NCBI GenBank assembly: GCA_947643665.1
Contig: CANRWW010000014.1
Span: 1 to 64,000 of the forward strand
Source: an uncultured Porphyromonadaceae bacterium
GTDB taxonomy: Bacteria > Bacteroidota > Bacteroidia > Bacteroidales > Muribaculaceae
Reading direction: 5' to 3'
Length of the DNA stretch: 64,000 nt
Shown: positions 39,068 through 48,100 of the stretch, in pieces
Layout of the letters: each line of letters begins with the position of its first letter
Position numbering within the stretch: the first letter of the stretch is position 1
The notes under the pieces: model-generated
What the model was told of the DNA's origin: nothing
The model's database searches: none
The model's input: the letters and a program-made list of their open reading frames with translations, nothing else
Translations under genes and position numbers: made by a program

Positions 39068-40317
39068 AAGAGGAACTTATAACACGGGCTTACGACATAG
39101 CCCGTGAACGTTATGCCGCTATCGGCGTGGATACGGAGAAAGTATTGTCACAGATGCAGGATTTCCATCTGAGCATGCATTGCTGGCAGGCTGATGATGT
39201 GGCAGGATTTGAGACGCAGGGTGGCGAGCTTACAGGTGGCATCCAGGTTAATGGAAATTATCCGGGTAAAGCCAGGAACATAGATGAACTCAGGTCTGAC
39301 ATACTTTATGCCATGAGCTTGATTCCCGGCAGGCACCGCCTGAACCTTCATGAGATATATGGCGACTTCGGCGGCAAATTCGTTGACCGAGATGAGGTTA
39401 CAGTAGATTATTTCAGAAGCTGGATAGACTGGGGCAAGGAGAATGGCATAAAGCTGGACTTCAACTCCACATCTTTTTCACATCCAAAGAGCGGTGACCT
39501 CACACTGTCAAACCCGGACAAAGGGATACGTGATTTTTGGATTGAGCACTCAAGAAGATGCCGTGCAATATCGCAGGCAATAGGGGAGGCCCAACAGGAT
39601 CCGTGTATCCTCAATACATGGATCCACGACGGTTCCAAAGATATCACGCTCAACAGGTATATGTATCGGGAGCTGCTCAAGGAGTCTCTGGATACGATTT
39701 TCGAGCATAAATATGACTGGATGAAAGACAGCGTGGAGTCGAAGGTGTTCGGCATCGGGCTTGAAAGTTACACAGTCGGTTCCAACGATTTTTATACGGC
39801 CTATGCTTCAAGGAATAATATGATGATAACACTTGACACCGGGCACTTCCATCCTACGGAAAGTGTTGCCGACAAGGTATCGTCAATGTTGTTGTTCGTT
39901 CCGGAGCTGATGCTCCACGTAAGCCGTCCGGTGCGTTGGGATTCTGACCATGTGACCATTATGGATGATCCGACGATGGATCTTTTCAGCGAGATTGTGC
40001 GTGCCGGCGCCCTTGAACGCGTGCATTACGGCCTTGACTATTTCGATGGGACGCTTAACCGTATCGGTGCGTATGTGATCGGTTCCAGGGCTGCCCAGAA
40101 GTGCATGCTCCGTGCTTTGCTTGAGCCGGTTGAGACTCTGCGCGGGTATGAGCTTTCAGATAAGAAATTCCAGCGCCTGGCTCTGCTTGAGGAGTGCAAG
40201 AATCTACCGTGGAATGCCGTGTACGATATGTTCTGTATGCGGAACAATGTACCAGTCGGTGAGGCGTTTATCGCGGAAGTAGAGAAGTATGAAGCTGAGG
40301 TGACCTCAAGAAGATGA
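39064..40317 (+). CDS. rhaA: L-rhamnose isomerase
   Basis: MQDFHLSMHCWQADDVAGFE, NLHEIYGDF, TWIHDGSKDI, LDTGHFHPTE, FDGTLNRIGAYVIGSRA; overlaps rhaB by 4 nt (ATGA). Confidence 0.95.
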   Translation: MKEELITRAYDIARERYAAIGVDTEKVLSQMQDFHLSMHCWQADDVAGFETQGGELTGGIQVNGNYPGKARNIDELRSDILYAMSLIPGRHRLNLHEIYGDFGGKFVDRDEVTVDYFRSWIDWGKENGIKLDFNSTSFSHPKSGDLTLSNPDKGIRDFWIEHSRRCRAISQAIGEAQQDPCILNTWIHDGSKDITLNRYMYRELLKESLDTIFEHKYDWMKDSVESKVFGIGLESYTVGSNDFYTAYASRNNMMITLDTGHFHPTESVADKVSSMLLFVPELMLHVSRPVRWDSDHVTIMDDPTMDLFSEIVRAGALERVHYGLDYFDGTLNRIGAYVIGSRAAQKCMLRALLEPVETLRGYELSDKKFQRLALLEECKNLPWNAVYDMFCMRNNVPVGEAFIAEVEKYEAEVTSRR

Positions 40318-40327
40318 CAGTCTTGTA

Positions 40328-41356
40328 ATGGAAATCATAATAGGGCTTCTGATAATAGCCTTAGGTGCTTTCTGCCAGTCAAGCAGTTATGTGCCTATCA
40401 ATAAAATACGTTCGTGGAGCTGGGAAAGCTACTGGATAGTGCAGGGTGTCTTTGCATGGGTCCTGTTGCCTCTGGCTGGAGCCATGCTCGCAGTGCCTGA
40501 AGGACATTCGCTGGCTGAATTGTTCATGCGTAATCCGGAAGCGACATTTCTGACAGTCGTTTTCGGTGCGCTATGGGGTATCGGAGGGCTTACGTTCGGT
40601 CTTTCAATGCGCTATCTTGGGGTGGCTCTGGGGCAGTCGATAGCTCTCGGCACATGCGCCGGATTAGGCACTGTGCTCGGCCCTGTTGCGCTTAACATGC
40701 TGTATCCCGGCCATGGAATGCTCTCCACCCTCACGGTCTCGGTGATCATCGGTGTGGTCGTGACACTTGCCGGTATCGCCATCATAGGTGTGGCAGGTTC
40801 CATGAAATCGGCATCTCTCAGCGATGATGAAAAGAAAACTGCGGTAAAGGAATTCAATTTCCCAAAAGGCATAGTTGTAGCGTTGTTGTGCGGCCTTATG
40901 AGCGCATGTTTCGCCATAGGGCTTGCCGTAGGCGGCGAGATACGGTATGAGGGGGTAGACCCTATGTTTGAGACGCTTCCGGCGACACTTCTGGTGACAC
41001 TCGGCGGTTTCGTTACAAATGCGGTTTATTGTTTCTTCCAGAACTCCAGGAACCATACATGGGGCGACTACATGAAAGGCCAGGTGTGGATCCACAATCT
41101 GGTGTTCTGTCTCCTTGCAGGCGCTTTGTGGTACAGCCAGTTTTTCGGGCTGTCGCTAGGCAAGGGTTTTCTTGCCGGTTCCCCCGCGCTTCTGGCTTTC
41201 GCATGGTGCATGCTTATGGCTCTGAACGTGGTGTTTTCCAACGTGTGGGGTATCATATTGAAAGAATGGAAAGGTTGCAGCAGAAAGACAGTAATGGTGC
41301 TTGTCGCAGGCATAACAGTGCTTATAGTGTCAACTTTCCTTCCTCAAATCCTTTAA
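40328..41356 (+). CDS. rhaT: L-rhamnose/proton symporter RhaT
   Basis: Ten-TM protein with FCQSSSYVPINKIRSWSWESYWIVQGVFAW and SMRYLGVALGQSIALG. Confidence 0.93.
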   Translation: MEIIIGLLIIALGAFCQSSSYVPINKIRSWSWESYWIVQGVFAWVLLPLAGAMLAVPEGHSLAELFMRNPEATFLTVVFGALWGIGGLTFGLSMRYLGVALGQSIALGTCAGLGTVLGPVALNMLYPGHGMLSTLTVSVIIGVVVTLAGIAIIGVAGSMKSASLSDDEKKTAVKEFNFPKGIVVALLCGLMSACFAIGLAVGGEIRYEGVDPMFETLPATLLVTLGGFVTNAVYCFFQNSRNHTWGDYMKGQVWIHNLVFCLLAGALWYSQFFGLSLGKGFLAGSPALLAFAWCMLMALNVVFSNVWGIILKEWKGCSRKTVMVLVAGITVLIVSTFLPQIL

Positions 41357-41367
41357 AGTAAATTCAA

Positions 41368-42177
41368 ATGTCAATATTGGATAACAGACCCGGCCTGGAC
41401 AATGTGGTCGGGCAAGTAGCTGAAACTGCCGGTTATCTCTGGCAGAAAGGGTGGGCCGAGCGCAACGGCGGAAACATTACGGTAAATGTCACGGAATATG
41501 CCGATGACATGATGCGCGATATGCCGGCGATCAGCAAACCTATTGCAATCGGCATGGCTCTACCGAACCTAAAAGGGAGCTTTTTCTTTTGCAAAGGAAC
41601 CCAGAAAAGGATGCGCGACCTGGCACGCCGGCCGATGGAAAACGGCTCGGTAATCCGCATACTTGATGACTGCGCACATTATGAGATCATTGCCGATAAC
41701 CTTGTAATGCCTACTTCTGAGTTGCCCTCGCATTTGGCCGTGCACAATTACCTTATAGGGAAAGGCTCCTCATACAAAGCCTCCCTGCATACACATCCCA
41801 TAGAGCTTGTGGCAATGAGCCATAATCGGGAATTTATGGAAAAAGATGTGCTTACACGCATGCTATGGTCAATGATCCCAGAGACAAAGGCTTTTGCTCC
41901 GCGCGGGCTTGGGATGGTACCCTATATGCTACCCTCATCAACGGCGCTGGCTGATGCCACCATCAATGCCATTGATGATGATTATGATGTGGTGATGTGG
42001 GAGAAGCATGGCGTATTTGCTGTGGAGAACGATATAATGTCGGCTTTCGACCAGGTGGATGTGCTCAACAAGAGTGCCAATATCTACATGTGCGCCCGCT
42101 CTATGGGATTTGTACCCGACGGCATGACGGAAGCGCAGATGACCGAATTGTCAACGGTGTTCAATCTCCCCAAATAA
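41368..42177 (+). CDS. rhaD: Rhamnulose-1-phosphate aldolase
   Basis: WQKGWAERNGGNITVN, SELPSHLAVH, ASLHTHPIELVAMSH, WEKHGVFA. Confidence 0.93.
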   Translation: MSILDNRPGLDNVVGQVAETAGYLWQKGWAERNGGNITVNVTEYADDMMRDMPAISKPIAIGMALPNLKGSFFFCKGTQKRMRDLARRPMENGSVIRILDDCAHYEIIADNLVMPTSELPSHLAVHNYLIGKGSSYKASLHTHPIELVAMSHNREFMEKDVLTRMLWSMIPETKAFAPRGLGMVPYMLPSSTALADATINAIDDDYDVVMWEKHGVFAVENDIMSAFDQVDVLNKSANIYMCARSMGFVPDGMTEAQMTELSTVFNLPK

Positions 42178-43344
42178 CATTGTCTCCGTAGTGTCATTTT
42201 CTGCTTTCCGCAGCAGTGATTCCATTATAGCCAGGTCACTTTTTACTTCACCTTGAAGTAGATAGCCATTACGGCGTTTGAGCAAGGTGTTGTAAATGGT
42301 CCTGGCTTTATTTATGTCGTTGTCAAGATATAACGATATGGCGAATGATATTCGCTCCTTTGAGGACATTACTTTACGGTAAGTTTCGATATATCGTTCA
42401 AGTCTGGTGTCGTAAAGTTCTTTTGCGCGATTGGTGCGCCCTGTGACTAATGAGGTGAATACCAGTTCGCATGCGATTTCAGTAGTATAAAGTGGCATTA
42501 GCTCGCTTTTATGGCTGTACAGATTCTCGAAGTTATTATGTGCATCTTCCCATTTCATCAGGTCTATTAGTCTGGTGGCTGCCATCAATGGAATCGAAAC
42601 CTCAAGGGGATTGCGGTAATCGGTGTCTTTATCTGCCTCAAACCACTCATCCGGTATGTCTTTTGGGCGCACTCCCTCTTGGATCAGTGCGTTGCAACGT
42701 AATTGAAAAACCATTCCCGGCTTACTTTTTTTATCCTTAAGCAAACGCCAGATATTGTAGGCATCGTTGCCTATTCCTCCCATTTGCATGGGTATGCCGT
42801 TTGTGATAATCAAAAACAGGTCAACAATAGTAAATATTACAGCAAATTCATGTATGAAAGGATGCACATGAATCCATAGCAGCGGCAACACTGGCAATAA
42901 TGCGATCACATTTGCGATTATTCCACCGAGATTGTACCATACTATTGGAATTTTTTCTATCGGTAAATCGGGAGGAGCAAGCAGGCATTGTCCGCCTGTG
43001 CCTGATACAGCGAAGCGTTTTATACATAGTTTGCCGTTCAACCGGATAAACGTGAGGTTAAACAGGCGGAATGACACAAAACGGTAGCCGGTCAGCATTC
43101 CACATACAAGATGTCCTGCTTCATGTATGGCTATAAGCGACAATAAGGAGGCAAATAAACTTCCGATGCCGATTAAGCCGGCTGATATACCTTTGCTTAT
43201 ATCCAGATTTGCCAGATCGGAAATGAATTTCCCAAATGTAATGTCTGTAAACAGTACTATCACGAGTGTGCTGATAACCAGTCCGCCTATTGCGCCGGCA
43301 ACCAGTCCTGCAAGAATCTTGATCAGGCCTTTCAGGGTGTTCAT
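42151..43344 (-). CDS. M50-like zinc metalloprotease, membrane embedded, with C-terminal helical (TPR-like) region
   Basis: SLIAIHEAGHLVCGMLTGYRF (HExxH) in a TM context; second motif region ITNGIPMQMGGIGNDAYN; repeated helical C-terminus. Confidence 0.8.
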   Translation of the reverse strand: MNTLKGLIKILAGLVAGAIGGLVISTLVIVLFTDITFGKFISDLANLDISKGISAGLIGIGSLFASLLSLIAIHEAGHLVCGMLTGYRFVSFRLFNLTFIRLNGKLCIKRFAVSGTGGQCLLAPPDLPIEKIPIVWYNLGGIIANVIALLPVLPLLWIHVHPFIHEFAVIFTIVDLFLIITNGIPMQMGGIGNDAYNIWRLLKDKKSKPGMVFQLRCNALIQEGVRPKDIPDEWFEADKDTDYRNPLEVSIPLMAATRLIDLMKWEDAHNNFENLYSHKSELMPLYTTEIACELVFTSLVTGRTNRAKELYDTRLERYIETYRKVMSSKERISFAISLYLDNDINKARTIYNTLLKRRNGYLLQGEVKSDLAIMESLLRKAENDTTETMLFGEIEHR

Positions 43345-44351
43345 TGGTCGGTGTTGCGAGGGAGTTTGGAGTAACGGCGTATTGCACGGAGATAATATGC
43401 CGTTAGGATGTTTGTGCGTGACATCGGAAGGTGCAGGAGATTGCGCTCAGGATGTTGTGTATATTGATGCCGCATGGTGCGGAAGTCCCTGTGGGCACGC
43501 AATATGGCATTGGCGTTTGCAAAATCGAATGTCAGCATGAATTTTATCCATGCGAGAGTATCAAGCAGGCGACGCCGGAGCAGGGTTTTCCGCAGGTCGG
43601 TTTCCGGTAGGTTCTTGTGTAACAAAAGGAGATTGTTACGGAAATTCAGATATGTTTTGCGCGGATTGGATGCCGGTAGGCTCCCTCCTCCGAGGTGATA
43701 CACACGTGATGCCGGTATAGCGGCTATGTCGTAGCCAGCCAGATGTATTCGCCAGCATAGGTCTATCTCCTCCATGTGTGCGAAAAACATCTTGTCAAGC
43801 CCTCCGGCACTTTTATACAGTTCAGTGCGTATCATCAGTGCTGCTCCTGTAGCCCAGAATATGGGTATGGGGGTGTCGTATTGTCCGCGGTCTGTTTCCA
43901 CCGCACCGAATATGCGCCCGCGGCAATAAGGAAATCCGTTGCGGTCAATGAATCCTCCTGATGCACCTGCATATTCAAATTCAGTAGGTTTCTTATAGCT
44001 GAGTATCTTAGGCTGGCAAGCACCTATTTCCGGGTTTTCGTCCATGGCTTCCACAAGGGGTTCAAGCCATCCGCGTGGCACTGATACATCCGAATTGAGG
44101 AGGACGGTATATTCATGTCCTGTCATGGATATGGCCCGGTTGTACCCTTCTGCAAATCCGAGGTTCTCTTTAAAAGCCAGTATCTTTACGGTAGGGAATT
44201 TTTCTTGTAAGACCTGCAGTGAATCGTCGGTGCTTCCGTTGTCGGCTACAATTATCTCAGCCATCCCCTCGGGTGTATTGTCGACCACCGAAGGGAGAAA
44301 TTCTTCAAGGAGCCTGGCTCCGTTCCAATTAAGTATTATAACTGCGACCAA
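43341..44351 (-). CDS. Glycosyltransferase family 2 (rhamnosyltransferase-like)
   Basis: VAVIILNWNGARLLEEFLPSVV...VADNGSTDDS...LLNSDVSVPRGWLEPLVEAM. Confidence 0.92.
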   Translation of the reverse strand: MVAVIILNWNGARLLEEFLPSVVDNTPEGMAEIIVADNGSTDDSLQVLQEKFPTVKILAFKENLGFAEGYNRAISMTGHEYTVLLNSDVSVPRGWLEPLVEAMDENPEIGACQPKILSYKKPTEFEYAGASGGFIDRNGFPYCRGRIFGAVETDRGQYDTPIPIFWATGAALMIRTELYKSAGGLDKMFFAHMEEIDLCWRIHLAGYDIAAIPASRVYHLGGGSLPASNPRKTYLNFRNNLLLLHKNLPETDLRKTLLRRRLLDTLAWIKFMLTFDFANANAILRAHRDFRTMRHQYTQHPERNLLHLPMSRTNILTAYYLRAIRRYSKLPRNTDQ

Positions 44352-44494
44352 AATATAGGGCGTTAGAAGTTAGGGCAGGGGGTATGTAAGCAAGAAAAGC
44401 TGCCATGAAGACAAGGGTATTAAGAAAGCTAGGAGATATAAGAAGTATTCTTGCTTGACTTCTCAAGCTCTAACTTCTGTACTTCTTATTTTTC

Positions 44495-45397
44495 TTATAC
44501 ACTTATGCGCCATCGGTTGTGTGACCAGAGCCAGATGGAGGGATTGCGGCGGATGGTGCGGGAAAGAAGGGAGGCATATCGGTCCGTTATGGCGAAGTCA
44601 GGAAGCTCACGGGGGTGCTCCGTGATGAGCGTGATATCAATGTGGTAGTGTCCGCGTGAGGTCTTATGCATGTCTAAATATACAACTGCGGCGTCAAGAC
44701 GGCGGGCAACCGTTTCTGTGCCTGTAATGAATGGGGTGGCGTGGTTGAGGAAATTAACAACATGCCCTTCGTCACCGTGGCTGAGTTTCTGGTCGCTCAT
44801 AAAGCCGGTAATCGTGGGTATGTTCATGCGCCTGTATCGCATGAGATCAAGAAATGCCACTTTCTTTTTAAGCGATACCGATCCGAAACGGCTTCTGAGG
44901 CTGAGCATAAGTGCATCCATCATTTTGTTGCGTAAAGGCCGGTATACCTGACAGAATTCAGCGTGTTTTTTATCGGAGTTGATGTCGCTCCAGAGTGTAA
45001 TGGATGTCACCCATTCCCAATTGCCGCAATGTGAGAAATATGCCACTACCGGTTTCCCTTCATAAAGGAGCCGGTCTACAGTTTCGATGCCGCTGAAAGT
45101 CATGCGGCTTTTCATCTCCCCGTCGGATATGTGGAAGAGTTTTATTGTTTCGAAGATGTAGTCTGTGAAATTGCGGTAGAAACGCCGCCTGATGCGCAGT
45201 ATTTCCTTTTCTGATGCGTCAGGGAAAGAATCGCGCAGGTTACGTGTTATTATTTTCCTGCGGTAACGCACCAGATAGCAGATTGTCACAAAAAGCAGAT
45301 CGCTTATGACATAGAGTGCCATCATGGGGAGATGCGCTACTGCGGCCAGTATCCCACGGACAATCCTGTAAGCTGTTGTATGGTTGGTGTCTGCCAT
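44495..45397 (-). CDS. Lysophospholipid/lipid A acyltransferase (LpxL/HtrB family)
   Basis: YRRKIITRNLRDSFPDASEKEILRIRRRFYRNFTDYIFETIKL...GKPVVAYFSHCGNWEW...GFMSDQ. Confidence 0.92.
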   Translation of the reverse strand: MADTNHTTAYRIVRGILAAVAHLPMMALYVISDLLFVTICYLVRYRRKIITRNLRDSFPDASEKEILRIRRRFYRNFTDYIFETIKLFHISDGEMKSRMTFSGIETVDRLLYEGKPVVAYFSHCGNWEWVTSITLWSDINSDKKHAEFCQVYRPLRNKMMDALMLSLRSRFGSVSLKKKVAFLDLMRYRRMNIPTITGFMSDQKLSHGDEGHVVNFLNHATPFITGTETVARRLDAAVVYLDMHKTSRGHYHIDITLITEHPRELPDFAITDRYASLLSRTIRRNPSIWLWSHNRWRISV

Positions 45398-46788
45398 TAT
45401 ATTATGAAACTGGAGGGTAATGGCGCAAGTTCACCGCGCACGTGGCAATCACCGATTTCGGTAGGTATGAGTTCCAGGAGCCTGACTCCGACAATTGTAT
45501 TGTCAAGCCGGGCAGGGGCTTCAACGGAAACTTTCAGATAATTGTCTGTGAATCCGCTCATCGGTGATCCGGGTTTGCCATGTTCAAGAAGGACCGGACG
45601 TACCGTGCCGATGAATTGTGAGGCAAATTCCTGCATTTTTTTTTCTGAAATGCGCAACATTTCATTAACACGCCTGTGTTTTTCTTCTGGTGTCACAGTG
45701 TGCGGTATGTCTAGTGCTTTTGTGCCTGGACGTTCCGAATAAGGGAATATGTGGAGGCGTGTCACAGGCAGGCTGTTTATAAATTCGCGTGATCTGATGA
45801 ACTCCTCGTCGGTTTCGCCGCGTGCGCCGGCAATAAGATCCACACCGATAAATGAATGTGGTATCAGTTCCTTTATTCGTTCTATCTTATGGCGGAACAG
45901 TGCGGTGTCGTAGTGCCGGTGCATAAGGCGCAGCACTTTGTCGGAGCCGCATTGCAGTGGGATATGGAAGTGTGGCATGAATCGTCGGGAACCTGCACAG
46001 AACTCAATTATTTCATCTGTAAGCAGATCAGGTTCTATGGATGATATGCGGTAGCGTTCGATGCCTTCTACTTTGTCAAGTTCGCGTATAAGATCCAGAA
46101 ATGTCTCACTGCCCCGGACTAGTGTCCGGTTGCCGTCATTGTCTGCCTTTTCCACACGTTTGCCGAAGTCGCCTATGTTTACCCCGGTAATGACAATCTC
46201 TTTTCCCCCGGAATCAGCGACTTGCCGGGCCTGTGCCACCATCTGATCCACTGTGCCCGAACGGCTGCGTCCGCGTGCGGCTGGTATGGTGCAATACGTG
46301 CACCAGCAGTCGCATCCGTCTTGTACTTTCAGGAAGTAGCGTGTGCGGTCTCCCCGCGAACATGACGGGGTAAATGTGCGCATATCGGAAGCCGGGCGCA
46401 CATGGTTTTGCTGTTGTTTTGATTCTAGCCAGTTATGCAGGAATGCGGCCAGGTCTCCCTTTCTGTCATTGCCGGCAACTATGGCGACCCCTTCAAGTGA
46501 AGAAACTTCTTCAGGCTTGAGCTGTGCATAACATCCTGTGACAAGTATGTCGGCTTTCGGGTAACGGCGGTGGAAGGAACGTATTGTCTGGCGGCACTTC
46601 TTGTCTGCCAGTTCAGTGACACTGCAGGTGTTGATTACAATTATGTCTGGCTTTTCTCCTCCGCTTACACGCGTGATGCCGGCGTCAGCGAATGTGCGTG
46701 CGACGGTAGATGTCTCAGCGAAGTTCAGCTTGCATCCGAATGTGTGATACAGGGCTTTCAGTGTGCCGAATGTTCCTTTGTCTATCAA
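45397..46788 (-). CDS. mtaB: tRNA t6A37 methylthiotransferase MtaB-like radical SAM enzyme
   Basis: YHTFGCKLNFAETSTVARTF, VTGCYAQLKPEEV, VQDGCDCWCTYCTIPAARGRSRSG. Confidence 0.92.
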   Translation of the reverse strand: MIDKGTFGTLKALYHTFGCKLNFAETSTVARTFADAGITRVSGGEKPDIIVINTCSVTELADKKCRQTIRSFHRRYPKADILVTGCYAQLKPEEVSSLEGVAIVAGNDRKGDLAAFLHNWLESKQQQNHVRPASDMRTFTPSCSRGDRTRYFLKVQDGCDCWCTYCTIPAARGRSRSGTVDQMVAQARQVADSGGKEIVITGVNIGDFGKRVEKADNDGNRTLVRGSETFLDLIRELDKVEGIERYRISSIEPDLLTDEIIEFCAGSRRFMPHFHIPLQCGSDKVLRLMHRHYDTALFRHKIERIKELIPHSFIGVDLIAGARGETDEEFIRSREFINSLPVTRLHIFPYSERPGTKALDIPHTVTPEEKHRRVNEMLRISEKKMQEFASQFIGTVRPVLLEHGKPGSPMSGFTDNYLKVSVEAPARLDNTIVGVRLLELIPTEIGDCHVRGELAPLPSSFII

Positions 46789-46840
46789 AGTGTATGGTTT
46801 ATAATTGATGGTTAGAAATTAACCGGCTGTTGCTCCAGGT

Positions 46841-48076
46841 TTAGGAAATATATGAGTCTTTAAAGCCGAGGAAATAGAGTACCCCGTCGATTCCGATTGT
46901 GGATATCGACTGTTTGGCGGTGGCTTTTACTTTCGGTTTCGCATGGAAGGCAACTCCGAGGCCGGCAGTGGAGAGCATGGGCAGGTCGTTGGCTCCGTCT
47001 CCCACTGCGATGGTCTGTGCGATGTTTACATTTTCCACCTGTGCGATGAGTTTCAGCAGCTCGGCTTTGCGTTTTCCGTCAACGATTTCACCTACGTAAT
47101 TGCCGGTAAGTTTTCCGTCTGCCACTTCAAGTTCGTTGGCATATACGTAATCGAACCCGAATTTGCGTTTGAGGTATTCTCCGAAGAATGTGAATCCGCC
47201 GGATAGGATTGCGGTCTTGTATCCGGCTCGTTTGAGTACTTCCATCATGCGCCCCACACCTTCGGTTACCGGTAGCTCATGGGCTATCTCTTCCATTACC
47301 TCCACATCAAGTCCTTTCAACAGGGCGACACGTTCGCGGAAGCTCTCGTTGAAGTCTATTTCGCCGCGCATGGCGCGTTCCGTGATAGCTTTTACCTGTT
47401 CTCCCACGCCGGCTCGTTCTGCAAGCTGGTCAATGCATTCAGCCTGAATCAAAGTGGAGTCCATGTCGAAACAAATGAGGCGACGGCAACGACGGTACAT
47501 ATTGTCCTCCTGCAAGGATATGTCAAACCCTTCTTCAGAGGATATCTGTATGAAACGGCTCTGCATTTCAGCACGGTCACGCGGGGTGCCGCGCACTGAA
47601 AATTCTATGCAGGCCTTTGCCTGCGGTTGTTCTCTCTTGTCAAGCGGCGGACGTCCGGTAAGACGCTGTATCGCGTCGATGTTCAGCCCCTGTTCAGCTA
47701 TTACGTCAGACACCATGGCGATGTTGCGTGCCGACAGGCTTCGGCCGAGCAGTGTTATTATCCAGCGGTTTTTCCCTTGCCGGTTTACCCAAGCCTGATA
47801 TTCTGCCACTGTTGTGGGTGAGAAACGGATTTTCACCCCCAGGTCATATGCCTTGAACAGCAAGTCTTTCAGTATATCACCTGATACGTCGCTTGTGGTG
47901 CGGAACAGTATGCCAAGTGAAAGATTATGGTGTATGTCGGCCTGTCCTATGTCAAGTATGTCGGCATCGTATCGGGCAAGTATCGAAGTCAGTGCTGCAG
48001 TTACGCCCGGTTTGTCCTGTCCGTTTATTGTAATAAGTATTATCTCAAGGTTGCCGTCTATATTTTCGGTTTCCAT
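46841..48076 (-). CDS. serB: Phosphoserine phosphatase with N-terminal ACT domain(s)
   Basis: ICFDMDSTLIQAECIDQLAERAGVGEQVKAITERAMRGEIDF, GDGANDLPML; ACT-type N-terminus. Confidence 0.94.
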   Translation of the reverse strand: METENIDGNLEIILITINGQDKPGVTAALTSILARYDADILDIGQADIHHNLSLGILFRTTSDVSGDILKDLLFKAYDLGVKIRFSPTTVAEYQAWVNRQGKNRWIITLLGRSLSARNIAMVSDVIAEQGLNIDAIQRLTGRPPLDKREQPQAKACIEFSVRGTPRDRAEMQSRFIQISSEEGFDISLQEDNMYRRCRRLICFDMDSTLIQAECIDQLAERAGVGEQVKAITERAMRGEIDFNESFRERVALLKGLDVEVMEEIAHELPVTEGVGRMMEVLKRAGYKTAILSGGFTFFGEYLKRKFGFDYVYANELEVADGKLTGNYVGEIVDGKRKAELLKLIAQVENVNIAQTIAVGDGANDLPMLSTAGLGVAFHAKPKVKATAKQSISTIGIDGVLYFLGFKDSYIS

Positions 48077-48100
48077 ATCTTTCTCTGGTGATGATGTCGG

